Assembly (NCBI RefSeq): GCF_000739695.1
Contig: NZ_BBIO01000019.1
Coordinates: 1 to 64,000, forward strand
DNA from: Tepidicaulis marinus
Lineage (GTDB): Bacteria; Pseudomonadota; Alphaproteobacteria; Parvibaculales; Parvibaculaceae
DNA: 64,000 bases
Direction of reading: 5' to 3'
Of the stretch, positions 9,227 to 19,882 are shown piece by piece (positions within the stretch are counted from its first letter, which is position 1; every line of letters begins with the position of its first letter). The notes under the pieces were generated by a model. That model made no database searches. It had not been told where the DNA came from and was given only the letters and a program-made list of their open reading frames with translations. The translations under genes were made by a program, and so were the position numbers.

Positions 9227-9360
9227 CGCATGAGACAGATTGTTCTGCCAACTGAAAACTTTCTTTTAGCGCGGCGATCTGCCACAGTTTCGCCATGAGT
9301 TTGAGAGAATGTCTGAGCTCGCAAGCAGGTAAGTGCTGCTGACATAGGGGGTTTTACGTC

Positions 9361-9759
9361 ATGAAGAATATTCTCGTAAAAGGTGCGTTGCCGATTCTCT
9401 TCGCAAGTGCCTTCGTTCTGGCCGGTTGCGGCGAAGACAAACAGGAAGAGCAAACCAGCGAAGACACGTCCGTTTCCGAAGAGATGAACGAAGCGGGCGA
9501 GGCTATGGGCACCGCCGCTGAAGAAACGGGCGAAGCCATGGGCGCTGCGGCGGAAGAAGCCGGCGCGATGATGGAAGATGCGGCGGATGCGACGATGGAT
9601 GCCGCTTCCGATGCGATGGAAGCGACCGAGGAAGCGGGTGAAGAAGCCGCTGCTGAGGGCGAGGCTGCCATGGAAGAAGGCGCCGGCGAGATGGAAGCCG
9701 AGGCCGATGCTGAAATGGAAGCGTCTACGGAAGAAGGCGACGCGAAAGCTGCCGAATAA
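9361..9759 (+). CDS. Acidic alanine/glutamate-rich lipoprotein
   Basis: A 132-residue protein. The first 22 residues are a lipoprotein signal ending in LAGC, with Cys23 as the lipidated residue. The mature part is almost only Ala, Glu, Met, Gly, Asp and Thr, with repeated EEAGEAMG / AAEEAGAMM units. It has no aromatic residue and a very strong negative charge, consistent with long amphipathic helices or a disordered acidic tether. I know no function. It is flanked by terminators at 9197 and 9780, so it is probably transcribed alone. Confidence 0.8.
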   Translation: MKNILVKGALPILFASAFVLAGCGEDKQEEQTSEDTSVSEEMNEAGEAMGTAAEETGEAMGAAAEEAGAMMEDAADATMDAASDAMEATEEAGEEAAAEGEAAMEEGAGEMEAEADAEMEASTEEGDAKAAE

Positions 9760-9779
9760 GCTTTTTCCGGCGCAGTTTG

Positions 9780-9813
9780 GAAACCGGCCCTTTATTTCAG
9801 GGGCCGGTTTTTC
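9780..9813 (+). terminator. Terminator after the acidic lipoprotein gene
   Basis: AAACCGGCCC and GGGCCGGTTT form the stem, followed by a T-rich tail, 20 bp after the stop codon. Confidence 0.9.
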
Positions 9814-9902
9814 TTTGTCTTTTATGTGCTCCGCTCTGCCATGATTTCACCAAGTTGCCGCGTAAGGTGATTTTGGTGGTCCGGCACAAAGGGAGGTGCG
9901 CG

Positions 9903-10361
9903 ATGAGGAAGGTCAAAGCGGTATTGGCCGCTCCGTTTCTGGCAGGGGCTCTTCTGCTCTTCACAGGCCTTGCAGGATGCGGGGAAGCTTCCGAGGAAAG
10001 CGCGGCCGGGGAAACGGGCCTGCCTGCCGAGGTGAAGCTGCAGAACTGGATCGCCATTCTCAATCTGATGCCGGGGCCGGGTCCCGCAAGCTTTTATGTC
10101 ACGGGCGAGGTGGAGCTGCCCGCCAGCAATTATGAGGCCCGGCTCGTCAAGCGCGTGCCCCAGGGCATCAATCCCAAGGTTCTGATGCTCGATCTCGTGC
10201 TGGAGCCGCTCAAGGTCCCAGGCACCCAGGCGCTGGAATGGCACCTCGTGCGCTATGAGGAAGAGGCGGCACGCGGCGCGGGCGCGCCTTACGAGCAGAT
10301 CGAGATTTTCTATCAGGGCAATCGCCTCAAGCGGATCATGGATATTAAGGTCGCGCAATAG
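9903..10361 (+). CDS. Putative lipoprotein, function unknown
   Basis: A 152-residue protein with a lipoprotein signal ending FTGLAGC (Cys26). The mature domain has recognisable blocks: VKLQNWIAILNLMPGPGPAS, FYVTGEVELPASNYEARLVK, LVLEPLKVPGTQ and YEQIEIFYQGNRLKRI. The pattern suggests a small beta-rich domain. ATG 9903 follows GGGAGGTGCGCG, a good ribosome site, and the signal peptide begins there. I do not recognise a named family. Its neighbours (acidic lipoprotein, thiC) give no clear hint. Confidence 0.75.
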   Translation: MRKVKAVLAAPFLAGALLLFTGLAGCGEASEESAAGETGLPAEVKLQNWIAILNLMPGPGPASFYVTGEVELPASNYEARLVKRVPQGINPKVLMLDLVLEPLKVPGTQALEWHLVRYEEEAARGAGAPYEQIEIFYQGNRLKRIMDIKVAQ

Positions 10362-10439
10362 ACCTTTCCGGCCAATCCGCAACCTCAAAGCACGATCGGC
10401 CCTTTACGGGGCGGGCGGGGAGAGTCACACTGCCCCTGT

Positions 10440-12458
<2,019 letters not shown>

Positions 12459-12483
12459 CCGGACTTTGCGTTTGCCTTACGAT

Positions 12484-12526
12484 TTGACGGCTGTCCGGAA
12501 AAATCTGGACAGCCGTCAAGTTTTTT
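12484..12526 (+). terminator. Rho-independent terminator of thiC
   Basis: TTGACGGCTGTCC and GGACAGCCGTCAA make a 13-bp perfect stem, followed by GTTTTTT. Confidence 0.93.
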
Positions 12527-12565
12527 GTGAGTCTTTGTCAAGTTTCGGTAGTTGCCTTGTCTTTC

Positions 12566-12653
12566 GTCACCCTCGGGCTTGACCCGAGGGTCCATGCGGA
12601 CTTCCTGCTTGCCGGGCCGCTTCATGGATGCTCGGGTCAAGCCCGAGCATGAC
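12566..12653. repeat. Paired hairpin intergenic repeat element (inverted copies)
   Basis: Two near-identical ~30-bp units sit in opposite orientation about 27 bp apart, between thiC and the TetR gene. Each forms its own hairpin: ACCCTCGGG/CCCGAGGGT (12569-12591) and ATGCTCGGG/CCCGAGCAT (12628-12650). Outer flanks GTCA and CCATG are shared. The units differ at three stem positions, and each change is matched on the other side of its own stem. This looks like a dispersed extragenic palindrome of the kind common in alphaproteobacteria. Confidence 0.75.
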
Positions 12654-12699
12654 GAGCAAAGAATGGGCGGGCAGCACAACAACAAGAAGAACCCAAGAG

Positions 12700-13383
12700 A
12701 TGGCGCTCGAGGAACAGCATAAAGAGGACACGCAAAAGCGCCGCCCGGGCCGGCCGGCCAAGGGCGATGAGGCGATCTCGCGCGAGGAGCTTCTGGAAGC
12801 TGCGCTGAAGGCCTTTGCCGAGCGGGGCTATGAAGGGGTGTCGGTGCGCGAGCTGACGCGGCAATGGGATGTCAGCCACAATCTCATTCACCATCATTTC
12901 GGCTCCAAGGAGGGGCTTTGGAAAGCTGCCGTCGATCATGCGGTGCGCAAACTGCCCGAAGGGATCAACGATTTGCTCTCGCCGGACGCGCCGGAGGGTG
13001 AGGAGATCGAGCGCATTCACGAGGCAAGCTACCGCATTGCGCTGATGGCTGCGACGCATACGGATTATTTCAAGGTGCTGATGGACGAGTCCTCCCAAGG
13101 GGGGCCGCGCTTCGATTACATCTACGAAAATTACATGAAGGCGACGACGGAAACGGTGCAGACCTTTTTCGAGCGGGCCCATGCGCGCGGGGAAGCGCGG
13201 GCGATGCCGCCCGGCGTCGGCCATATCATTCTTTTGGGCGCCATCGGCACGCCTTTTACCATGCGCGCGCTCGCGGAGCGGCTGGTGAAGGAAGGTAACC
13301 GCCGCCCGCCCACCGTCGAAGAGGGCGCGCGCGCCGTTGCCGATATTCTGGTTTACGGGGTGGTGCAGCCTAAAGCGGAGTGA
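12700..13383 (+). CDS. TetR family transcriptional regulator
   Basis: A 227-residue repressor-type protein. A basic tail ([10 protein letters not shown]) leads into the TetR DNA-binding domain at ~22-68: [20 protein letters not shown], then [20 protein letters not shown]. The C-terminal ligand domain is not specific enough to name an inducer. ATG 12700 is chosen because translation from further upstream would run through the intergenic repeat. msrA follows 101 bp downstream in the same direction; control of that gene is possible but unproven. Confidence 0.9.
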   Translation: MALEEQHKEDTQKRRPGRPAKGDEAISREELLEAALKAFAERGYEGVSVRELTRQWDVSHNLIHHHFGSKEGLWKAAVDHAVRKLPEGINDLLSPDAPEGEEIERIHEASYRIALMAATHTDYFKVLMDESSQGGPRFDYIYENYMKATTETVQTFFERAHARGEARAMPPGVGHIILLGAIGTPFTMRALAERLVKEGNRRPPTVEEGARAVADILVYGVVQPKAE

Positions 13384-13484
13384 GGCGCGCACATCATTTC
13401 GCCGTGAAGCCATTTCCGTTTGCGCGCCCGCGCCCTACATTAGGCACGAGAGACGATATTGCCCTCAAAGATGGGAGGCCTGCC

Positions 13485-14138
13485 ATGCTATTCCGCAAGA
13501 AATCCGAAATGCCGAGCGCAGAGAGCGCGCTGCCGGGACGGGAAATGCCGATCCCGACGGCGCAGAGCCATTTCGTGTCCGGCCGGGCGCTGAAAGGGCC
13601 GTTCCCGGAAGGCATGGAACAGGTGATTTTCGGCCTTGGCTGTTTCTGGGGCGCGGAGCGCAAGTTCTGGGAGCTGGACGGCGTCTGGGTCACGGCGGTG
13701 GGTTATGCGGCAGGCTTCACGCCCAATCCGACTTACGAGGAAGTGTGCAGCGGGCGCACCGGGCACAATGAAGTCGTGCTGGTGGTTTATGACCCCAAAG
13801 TTGTCTCCTTCGACACGCTGCTCAAGACATTCTGGGAGGCCCATGATCCGACGCAGGGCATGCGCCAGGGAAACGATGTGGGCACGCAGTACCGCTCCGG
13901 CATTTATGTGACCTCGCCCGCCCAGCGCGAGGCGGCGGAGGCGAGCAAGCGCGCCTATGAAAAGGCGCTTGGCGCGCAGAGTTTTCCGCCGATCACGACG
14001 GAGATCAAAGAGGCGCCGGAATTTTATTATGCCGAGGATTATCACCAGCAATATCTTGCCAAGAACCCGCATGGCTATTGCGGGCTGGGCGGCACGGGCG
14101 TGAGCTGCCCGATCGGCACGGGCATCGCGGCCGATTAA
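13485..14138 (+). CDS. msrA: Peptide-methionine (S)-S-oxide reductase
   Basis: A 217-residue enzyme that repairs methionine-S-sulfoxide in proteins using thioredoxin. The catalytic motif [13 protein letters not shown] holds the nucleophilic Cys. [49 protein letters not shown] and [11 protein letters not shown] are the expected blocks. It has an N-terminal extension of about 40 residues before the core domain, as in longer MsrA forms. ATG 13485 follows GGGAGGCCTGCC. It ends at a strong terminator. Confidence 0.96.
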   Translation: MLFRKKSEMPSAESALPGREMPIPTAQSHFVSGRALKGPFPEGMEQVIFGLGCFWGAERKFWELDGVWVTAVGYAAGFTPNPTYEEVCSGRTGHNEVVLVVYDPKVVSFDTLLKTFWEAHDPTQGMRQGNDVGTQYRSGIYVTSPAQREAAEASKRAYEKALGAQSFPPITTEIKEAPEFYYAEDYHQQYLAKNPHGYCGLGGTGVSCPIGTGIAAD

Positions 14139-14158
14139 GAGCCGCGCCTTGAAAAGAC

Positions 14159-14190
14159 AAAACGCCCCGGCAGGACCGGGGCGTTTTTTT
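14159..14190. terminator. Terminator of msrA, facing the dodecin gene
   Basis: ACGCCCCGG and CCGGGGCGT form the stem, with AAAA before it and seven T residues after it. It can act on both strands and separates msrA from the convergent dodecin gene, which ends at 14207. Confidence 0.9.
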
Positions 14191-14206
14191 GTTGAAGGTT
14201 TGCCGC

Positions 14207-14416
14207 TTATTTCGGTTCGTAGCGGAAGCCCACTTTGATCATGATCTGGAAATGCGCGACCTTGCCGTTTTCGATATGGCCGCGCTGTTCCGTTACCTCG
14301 AACCATTCCAGGTTCTTGATGGATTTGGCGGCGGTTTCCACGGCCTGGTTGATCGCATCGTCGATGCTTTTGGTGGAAGAACCGACAATCTCGCTGGTGC
14401 CGTAAACGTGACTCAT
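14207..14416 (-). CDS. Dodecin family flavin-binding protein
   Basis: A 69-residue protein, the usual dodecin length. GTSEIVGSSTKSIDDAINQA starts the family domain, NLEWFEVTEQRGHI contains the conserved Trp and Gln that stack on flavin, and FQIMIKVGFRYE closes the strand. Dodecins assemble into hollow dodecamers that store or buffer flavins. AAAGGAGACTTCCC precedes the ATG at 14416. The neighbouring permease gene ends about 90 bp upstream on the same strand, so joint transcription is possible. Confidence 0.93.
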   Translation of the reverse strand: MSHVYGTSEIVGSSTKSIDDAINQAVETAAKSIKNLEWFEVTEQRGHIENGKVAHFQIMIKVGFRYEPK

Positions 14417-14507
14417 GGGAAGTCTCCTTTCGGTCTTGTTCTTCTCTTCTTCATGAACGCGCGGGCGCGCCGCCCGTTCCTCTTGTCTTTTCTCAATCTG
14501 GCAGGGG

Positions 14508-15662
14508 TCAATCGGGCAGGGGGCGGGTTTTGCGTTCTTCCGCCGCGATGAAGACGGAAAATTTCTGCAACCTGTCGAGATGCGAGAAGGTCGCTTTGAT
14601 GATGACGAGAATGGGCACGGCGAGCACCGCGCCGATGACGCCCCACATCCAGCCCCAGAAGACGATGGACAGAAACACCATCGCTGCGTTGATCGTATGG
14701 CGCCGGCCGATGACGGTGGGCAGCACGAGCTGCGATTCAATGAGGTTGCAGAGGAAATAGAACGCGGGCGGCAAAAGCGCCATGGCCGGGTCGGGCATGG
14801 TGAGGAGCCCGGCAATACCCGTCAGCGCCATGCCGATGGCGGGGCCCAGATAGGGAATGTAATTGAGGATCATGCCGGCCGCGCCCCAGAGCACCGGATT
14901 GGGCAGGCCGATCGCCCACATGCAAAGACCGATGGCGATGCCGAGGCCGATATTGATCAGCGTGACGGAGACGAGATAGCCGGAAATCTCCCGCTCGATA
15001 TCGCGGATGATGCGCCGGGCTTTTTCCTTGTCTGAAATGCGCGGCGCGATGCGCACGATCCTGTCGCGCATGAGATGCGTTGTCGCCAGCACGAAATAAA
15101 GAAAGACGAAAAAGATTAGCAGCGAGGTACCGACCTCGCCGATCAGCGTGAGCGCGCGGTTGGCAACGCTTGCCTCCTGAACGACGACTTCCTGGCCGGC
15201 AGGCTTCCCCTCGCCATTGGCAAAGGAGCCTGCTGCCTCGCGCATCTTTTCCGATGCCGCGCGCATTTCTTCCATCGGCACCGTGATCTTGCGGGTGCGT
15301 TCTTGAAATTCTTCTATGGCGCTGGGAATGCGTTCGGCCCATTCGCTGACCGGGTCGGCGAGAAGATATAGCCCGCCGCCGCAAAGCCCGAGCAGTGTGA
15401 AGACGATCATCGCGGCGGCTGCAGGATCGGGCAGATGTTTGAGCGGGGAAAGGCGCAGGAGCGGTGTGAAGAGAAACGAGACGACGATGGCGGTGAAGAC
15501 CGGGGCGATCAGCGCCTGGGCAAGGTAAAGCGTATAGAAAAGCGCCAGGATGGAGAGGAAGCTGAGCGCCGTGCCGGGCAGCATCAATCCGCCAAGGGCG
15601 ATCCGGCCTACCCCCTCTGTCCCCTCTGCGCCGGGGATGTTGTTCGTATCGTTGTCCTGCAC
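14508..15662 (-). CDS. AI-2E family (PerM-like) transporter
   Basis: A 384-residue membrane protein. LFYTLYLAQALIAPVFTAIV and VSFLFTPLLRL open the first spans, a charged periplasmic or cytosolic segment follows (~95-150), and GLPNPVLWGAAGMILNYIPY, GPAIGMALTGIAGLL and PTVIGRRHTINAAMVFLSIV are the conserved C-terminal family blocks. The family includes TqsA (autoinducer-2) and Na+/H+ antiporter-like members; the substrate is not predictable. The most upstream start is GTG 15662. An internal ATG (residue 27, MLPGTALSF) is the alternative. Confidence 0.85.
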   Translation of the reverse strand: MQDNDTNNIPGAEGTEGVGRIALGGLMLPGTALSFLSILALFYTLYLAQALIAPVFTAIVVSFLFTPLLRLSPLKHLPDPAAAAMIVFTLLGLCGGGLYLLADPVSEWAERIPSAIEEFQERTRKITVPMEEMRAASEKMREAAGSFANGEGKPAGQEVVVQEASVANRALTLIGEVGTSLLIFFVFLYFVLATTHLMRDRIVRIAPRISDKEKARRIIRDIEREISGYLVSVTLINIGLGIAIGLCMWAIGLPNPVLWGAAGMILNYIPYLGPAIGMALTGIAGLLTMPDPAMALLPPAFYFLCNLIESQLVLPTVIGRRHTINAAMVFLSIVFWGWMWGVIGAVLAVPILVIIKATFSHLDRLQKFSVFIAAEERKTRPLPD

Positions 15663-15753
15663 GGTCCGCGTTCCCGGTCTTTAAGAAGGGTTTGGCAGAA
15701 GAACGCAGGCGCGGGAGGCAGGTTCCCCTTCTGCAAAGCGGGTGATGCGGGGG

Positions 15754-16899
15754 TCAGTTTTCCGAAGGCGGCTCTTTTTCCAGATCGAGCAGCTTTTCCT
15801 TGCGCTCCGGTCCCCAGTGATAGCCGCCAATGCTGCCCGATTTCGGCAGAATGCGGTGGCAGGGAATGGCCAGCGCCACAGGGTTCATGGCGCAGGCGCG
15901 GGCAACGGCGCGCTGGCTTTGAGGCAGGCCGATGGCAGCGGCGATCTGGCCATAGGTCGCCGTTTTTCCGGTGGGCACGGCGCGCAGGGCCGCCCAGACT
16001 TTCGCTTGAAAGGCCGTGGCCTTGATGTCGAGCGGCAGCTCGGGCCAGGCCTCCAGCCCTTCCGCATAACGGGTGAGCGCATCCGCCCATGTCCCGAGAG
16101 TGTCGGCCTCGCTTTTCTTTGCCGCTTTTTCCGCGTTCAAAAGCGCGGCGTTGGAGAATTCCTCGGCGAGGCTTGCCGCGAGTTTCTTTTCACTCTCGCC
16201 GAAGCGCACGGTGCAGAGCCCTTTTGCGGTGCCTGCGATCAGCAGGGTTCCGAGCGCGGTTTTGCGGCAGGTCCAGAAGATCGTCTGCCCTTCACCCTTC
16301 TTGCCGTAATCGGCGGGGCGCATGCCGAGTGCGGCGGATTCTTTTTCATAAAAGCGGCTGGAGGAACCGTATCCGGCTTCGTAGATGGCGCGGGTGACGG
16401 AATGGCCGGCGCGCGATGCCTTGCGGAATCGCTCGAGCTTCATGGCGCCGCCATATTGTTTCGGTGTGACACCCAAGGTTTTGCGGAACAGCTTTTGCGC
16501 ATGACCTTCGGAAAGCCCGGCGGCTTTTGCAAGAGCGCCGAGAGAGGGCGTTTCTTCTGCTTCCTCGAAAAGCGCGCACATGGCGCGGACTTTTTTCCAG
16601 CTTCCTTCGCCGGCGAAGGGCGCGCTCGGTTTGCAGCGCAGGCAGGCGCGCAGGCCCGCTTTTTCGGCAGCGGCGGGGGTGGGGAAGAAGCGGATATTTT
16701 CCAGCTTCGGTGTGCGGGCCGGGCAGGAGGGTTTGCAGTAAATGCCGGTGGTGAGGACACCGGTATAAAAGAGCCCGTCATAGCTTCCGTCGCGCTGCTC
16801 TATGGCGCGGTAGAAAAGCTGGCGGATGTCTTCCTCTCCGGGCAGGTTTCCGGCTTGCCGCGTGTCCGCTGCTCTCAGTGCTGTTTTGGCGCCGTGCAT
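15754..16899 (-). CDS. ada: Bifunctional Ada: transcription activator and O6-alkylguanine-DNA alkyltransferase
   Basis: A 381-residue protein with the complete Ada order. The N-terminal zinc domain has Cys55, Cys59, Cys86 and Cys89 with the same spacing as E. coli Ada (C38, C42, C69, C72), including TGIYCKPSCPAR, so phosphotriester repair should work. An AraC-type helix-turn-helix region follows (LAKAAGLSEGHAQKLFRKTL). The C-terminal methyltransferase ends with IPCHRILPKSGSIGGYHWG, where the Cys accepts the alkyl group. ATG 16899 is preferred because CAGGAGAGACGA precedes it; a GTG at 16923 is the alternative. No alkB neighbour is present. Confidence 0.95.
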   Translation of the reverse strand: MHGAKTALRAADTRQAGNLPGEEDIRQLFYRAIEQRDGSYDGLFYTGVLTTGIYCKPSCPARTPKLENIRFFPTPAAAEKAGLRACLRCKPSAPFAGEGSWKKVRAMCALFEEAEETPSLGALAKAAGLSEGHAQKLFRKTLGVTPKQYGGAMKLERFRKASRAGHSVTRAIYEAGYGSSSRFYEKESAALGMRPADYGKKGEGQTIFWTCRKTALGTLLIAGTAKGLCTVRFGESEKKLAASLAEEFSNAALLNAEKAAKKSEADTLGTWADALTRYAEGLEAWPELPLDIKATAFQAKVWAALRAVPTGKTATYGQIAAAIGLPQSQRAVARACAMNPVALAIPCHRILPKSGSIGGYHWGPERKEKLLDLEKEPPSEN

Positions 16900-16954
16900 T
16901 CGTCTCTCCTGCTGGGGGCTCACCCCTTTCCATTATGAGCCTAAGCGGGGACAA

Positions 16955-16997
16955 GAAAAAACCGGAACCGGTGCTCAAACACTCCGGTTCCGGTTTT
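16955..16997 (-). terminator. Terminator of rpoH
   Basis: On the minus strand AAAACCGGAACCGG pairs with CCGGTTCCGGTTTT, a 14-bp stem, and six T residues follow. It lies 38 bp after the rpoH stop and before the start of ada. Confidence 0.93.
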
Positions 16998-17034
16998 CAA
17001 TGTTCCGGCGGGCAAAAGACCCGGATATCCGCGC

Positions 17035-17943
17035 TTACTCGGCGCGGGCCGCCTCGCGCTGGGCCTGCACTTGCTCTTTCATGGAATCGCGCATGGCCTT
17101 TTGCAGTTTTTCAAAGGCGCGCACCTCGATCTGGCGCACACGCTCGCGGCTGATGCCATATTCCTGGCTCAGTTCCTCCAGCGTTGCCGGCTCGTCCTTC
17201 AGCCGGCGCTCGGTGAGGATGTGCATTTCGCGCTCGTTGAGGCTCTGCATCGCCATTTGCAGCATGGAGCGGCGCTGTTCCAGCTCTTCACTGTCGCCAA
17301 GGCGCACTTCCTGGTCGGCTTCCTCGTCCACGAGCCAGTCCTGCCACTCGCCCGACTGTTCGCCGTCCTGGCGCAAAGGCGCGTTCAGGGAATTGTCGGG
17401 GCCAGCAAGGCGCCGGTTCATGGAGATGACGTCATCCGTCGTCACGCCGAGCCGGTCGGCAATGGTCGTCACGGTTTCCGGGTTCAGATCGCCTTCCTCG
17501 AAGGCTTTGAGCTGGCCTTTCATTTTGCGCAGATTGAAGAACAGCTTCTTTTGTGCCGCCGTGGTGCCGATTTTCACCAGCGACCAAGAGCGCAGGATAT
17601 ATTCCTGAATGGAGGCGCGGATCCACCACATCGCATAGGTGGAAAGGCGGAAGCCCTTTTCCGGGTCGAAGCGTTTGACCGCCTGCATGAGGCCGACATT
17701 GCCCTCCGAGATCACCTCGGCGGTGGGCAGGCCGTAGCCGCGGTAGCCCATGGCGATTTTCGCCACGAGGCGCAGATGGCTCGTGACCAGCTTATGCGCG
17801 GCCTCCGAATCGTCATGCTCCTTCCAGCGCTTGGCGAGCATGTATTCTTCCTGCGGCTCGAGCATGGGAAATTTGCGGATCTCCTGCAGATAGCGGGAGA
17901 GCGAGCCTTCGGGCGTCAGCGATGGAATCGATTTCGTCGCCAT
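17035..17943 (-). CDS. rpoH: RNA polymerase sigma factor RpoH (sigma32)
   Basis: A 302-residue heat-shock sigma factor. Region 2 reads AEVISEGNVGLMQAVKRFDP and LSTYAMWWIRASIQEYILRS. QKKLFFNLRKMK is the RpoH box, which separates this protein from other group 3/4 sigma factors. Region 4 carries ELSQEYGISRERVRQIEVRA. GAGGGGGCTCC stands before ATG 17943. rluD is transcribed toward it from upstream on the same strand, 169 bp away. Many alphaproteobacteria carry two rpoH genes, and this window cannot show whether a second exists. Confidence 0.97.
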   Translation of the reverse strand: MATKSIPSLTPEGSLSRYLQEIRKFPMLEPQEEYMLAKRWKEHDDSEAAHKLVTSHLRLVAKIAMGYRGYGLPTAEVISEGNVGLMQAVKRFDPEKGFRLSTYAMWWIRASIQEYILRSWSLVKIGTTAAQKKLFFNLRKMKGQLKAFEEGDLNPETVTTIADRLGVTTDDVISMNRRLAGPDNSLNAPLRQDGEQSGEWQDWLVDEEADQEVRLGDSEELEQRRSMLQMAMQSLNEREMHILTERRLKDEPATLEELSQEYGISRERVRQIEVRAFEKLQKAMRDSMKEQVQAQREAARAE

Positions 17944-18112
17944 GGAGCCCCCTCGTTTGGCTGATCGGTAAAAGCGGCGGCGTCGCCCGGTCAGGGCAAC
18001 AGCGCCGTCTGGCGTCAGGCCTATATAAGCAGCCTGTCACCGGATAAAAGGGTTTGTATTTTTAATTCTATAGCAATTCTAAACTGGCTTAAAGGGCCTT
18101 GACGCCCCAGCG

Positions 18113-19183
18113 TTAGGTTTGCCTTAGGGCAGCCTCAAGGGCGGCAAGGTCCGCAGGAAGCGGGCTTTCGAAGAGCATTTGCTCGCCCGTTACCGGGTGT
18201 TCAAAGCCCAGTTCACAGGCGTGCAGCGCCTGGCGGCCAAGGGCGGCAAGGCAGGCCTGGGCGTCCGGGCTCAGCTTCACCTTGCGGGTGGCATGGCTGC
18301 CGCCATAGATGGGATCGCCGAGCAGCGGGTGCCCCTTATGGGTCAAATGCACGCGGATCTGGTGGGTGCGGCCGGTTTCAAGACGGCAGACGAGGCGGCT
18401 TACCAGCGCCTCCGGCTCGCCATAGCTTTCGGCAACTTGAAAATGCGTGATCGCCTCGCGCCCGTCCTTGCGTACGGCCATTTTGCGCCGGTTCTGGGCG
18501 GAGCGGCCGAGGGGCGCGTCGATCGTGCCGCGGAACGTGCCGGGCTTGCCCCAGACAAAGGCGATATAGGCGCGTGAGAGGCGCCCGTCGCGCCCATGGG
18601 CGGCGAATTGGGCCTGCAGGGCCTTCAGCGCCCCTTCTGTCTTGGCGACGACGAGAAGGCCGCTCGTGTCCTTGTCGATGCGGTGAACGATGCCGGGGCG
18701 TATTTCCCCGCCTATGCCGGTAAAGCCATCCGGGCAATGGGCAAGCAGCGCGTTGACGAGCGTCATGTCCGGATTGCCGGGAGCGGGGTGGACGACGAGC
18801 CCGGCAGGCTTGTCGATGACGATGAGCGTCTCGTCCTCATAAACGATCGTGAGCGGGATGTCCTGGGCTTGCGGCTCGGCGGGGGCGGGCGGCGGCAGGG
18901 TGACGGTGAAGGCCGCGCCCGGTTTTACCTTGGCCGATGGCTCGATGATCATGCCGCTCGTTCCGCCCGCCGCTTCCCTGACCTGACCTGTTTCGATGAG
19001 CACGCGGATGCGCGAGCGGCTCGGCGGCTCGGGCAGATGCGCCAGCCGGTCGGTCAAAAGTTTGTCCAGCCGGACGCCTTTGTCGTCTTCTTCCACGCAG
19101 ATGGTTATGGTGGTGCCGCCCGATGCGGCATCAGGCGCGGGCGGGGAAGAAGAACCGGGTGAAGAATCGTGAGAGGACATCAT
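18113..19183 (-). CDS. rluD: 23S rRNA pseudouridine synthase, RluD type
   Basis: A 356-residue enzyme of the RluA/RluD family. An S4 RNA-binding domain (~28-90: GVRLDKLLTDRL, SRSRIRVLIETGQVRE) is followed by the catalytic domain with IVHRIDKDTSGLLVVAKTEG, whose Asp is the nucleophile, and LETGRTHQIRVHLTHKGHP. The start is MMSSHDSS at 19183 or 19180. Reading further upstream would run through the opposite-strand gene and has no family similarity. The start codon overlaps that of the DUF6476-like gene in the same CATG. The family makes pseudouridines in helix 69 of 23S rRNA. Confidence 0.92.
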   Translation of the reverse strand: MMSSHDSSPGSSSPPAPDAASGGTTITICVEEDDKGVRLDKLLTDRLAHLPEPPSRSRIRVLIETGQVREAAGGTSGMIIEPSAKVKPGAAFTVTLPPPAPAEPQAQDIPLTIVYEDETLIVIDKPAGLVVHPAPGNPDMTLVNALLAHCPDGFTGIGGEIRPGIVHRIDKDTSGLLVVAKTEGALKALQAQFAAHGRDGRLSRAYIAFVWGKPGTFRGTIDAPLGRSAQNRRKMAVRKDGREAITHFQVAESYGEPEALVSRLVCRLETGRTHQIRVHLTHKGHPLLGDPIYGGSHATRKVKLSPDAQACLAALGRQALHACELGFEHPVTGEQMLFESPLPADLAALEAALRQT

Positions 19184-19211
19184 GCCTGACAATATCCCTG
19201 AAGGGAGTGAG

Positions 19212-19637
19212 ATGGAAACGAATGAAGCAGAAAGCGCAGGCGCGGCCGAAGCGGGCCGCTCGGCGCTGTCCACCCGGCAGATGGTGCAGCTTGCCATCGT
19301 CATTGCCATGGGTCTGGTACTGCTGCTCGGTTTTGTTTTCGTCGTCGTCGTTATGGCGCTGCGCGCCTCGAAAAGCGATGAAGAAGACCCGCGCGGCCTT
19401 GCCCGCGAGGACACCGGCGAGATCGCCGCGCCGCGCGCCGATGAGGGGCCGGCAGAAGAGGCGGGCCCGGATGGCCGCATTCATCTGAAAGCCGGCGAGC
19501 GGCTTCTCTCGCTTGGCGGGGATGAGGAACGGCTGGTGCTTTATCTTCATACCGATAAGGGCGAGGAAATCCGCGTAGTCGATGCGAAGACCGGCACGGT
19601 GGTCCGCCAGATCGAGGTGATCCGCGGCACGCGCTGA
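19212..19637 (+). CDS. Single-pass membrane protein, DUF6476-like
   Basis: A 141-residue protein with an acidic N-terminus, one membrane span (LAIVIAMGLVLLLGFVFVVV) and a small soluble domain with LKAGERLLSLGGDEERLVLY and VVDAKTGTVVRQIEVIRG. The divergent pairing with rluD is common in alphaproteobacteria for proteins of this kind. GAAGGGAGTGAG directly before ATG 19212 is the better ribosome site; an in-frame ATG at 19182 would share bases with the rluD start. The family name is a recollection from context and shape, not a search result, and the function is unknown. Confidence 0.7.
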   Translation: METNEAESAGAAEAGRSALSTRQMVQLAIVIAMGLVLLLGFVFVVVVMALRASKSDEEDPRGLAREDTGEIAAPRADEGPAEEAGPDGRIHLKAGERLLSLGGDEERLVLYLHTDKGEEIRVVDAKTGTVVRQIEVIRGTR

Positions 19638-19718
19638 GCGCCACGCGATTCGAATAGATCCGGGACGGGAAACCGGGTGCGCGCTCCGGCAGGCGGTATT
19701 TGCCGTTCAGGCAAAAAG

Positions 19719-19768
19719 AAACCGCCTGCGCGGGGGGAGGAGGAGGAGAGCGCAGGCGGTTCTTTTTT
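19719..19768. terminator. Bidirectional terminator between the DUF6476-like gene and the CtrA box
   Basis: AACCGCCTGCGC pairs with GCGCAGGCGGTT over an 18-nt purine-rich loop. CTTTTTT follows on the plus strand and TTTCTTTTT on the minus strand, so it should end transcripts from both sides. Confidence 0.88.
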
Positions 19769-19882
19769 CGAAGCCCTTAGCCAGGGAGGAGGTTGGCTGC
19801 CGGGCTTGGTGAGCTTTTTATCGGCCATTTCTGACATCCTGTCAATTCCAATTTTTTGCATTGCAGCACATTGTTTAATTCT

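Noticed and set aside
19547-19861. A minus-strand frame starting MADKKLTKPGSQ after the CtrA box
   Set aside because: It crosses a strong terminator and then runs antisense to the DUF6476-like gene, so it is unlikely to be made in full. A short peptide cannot be excluded.
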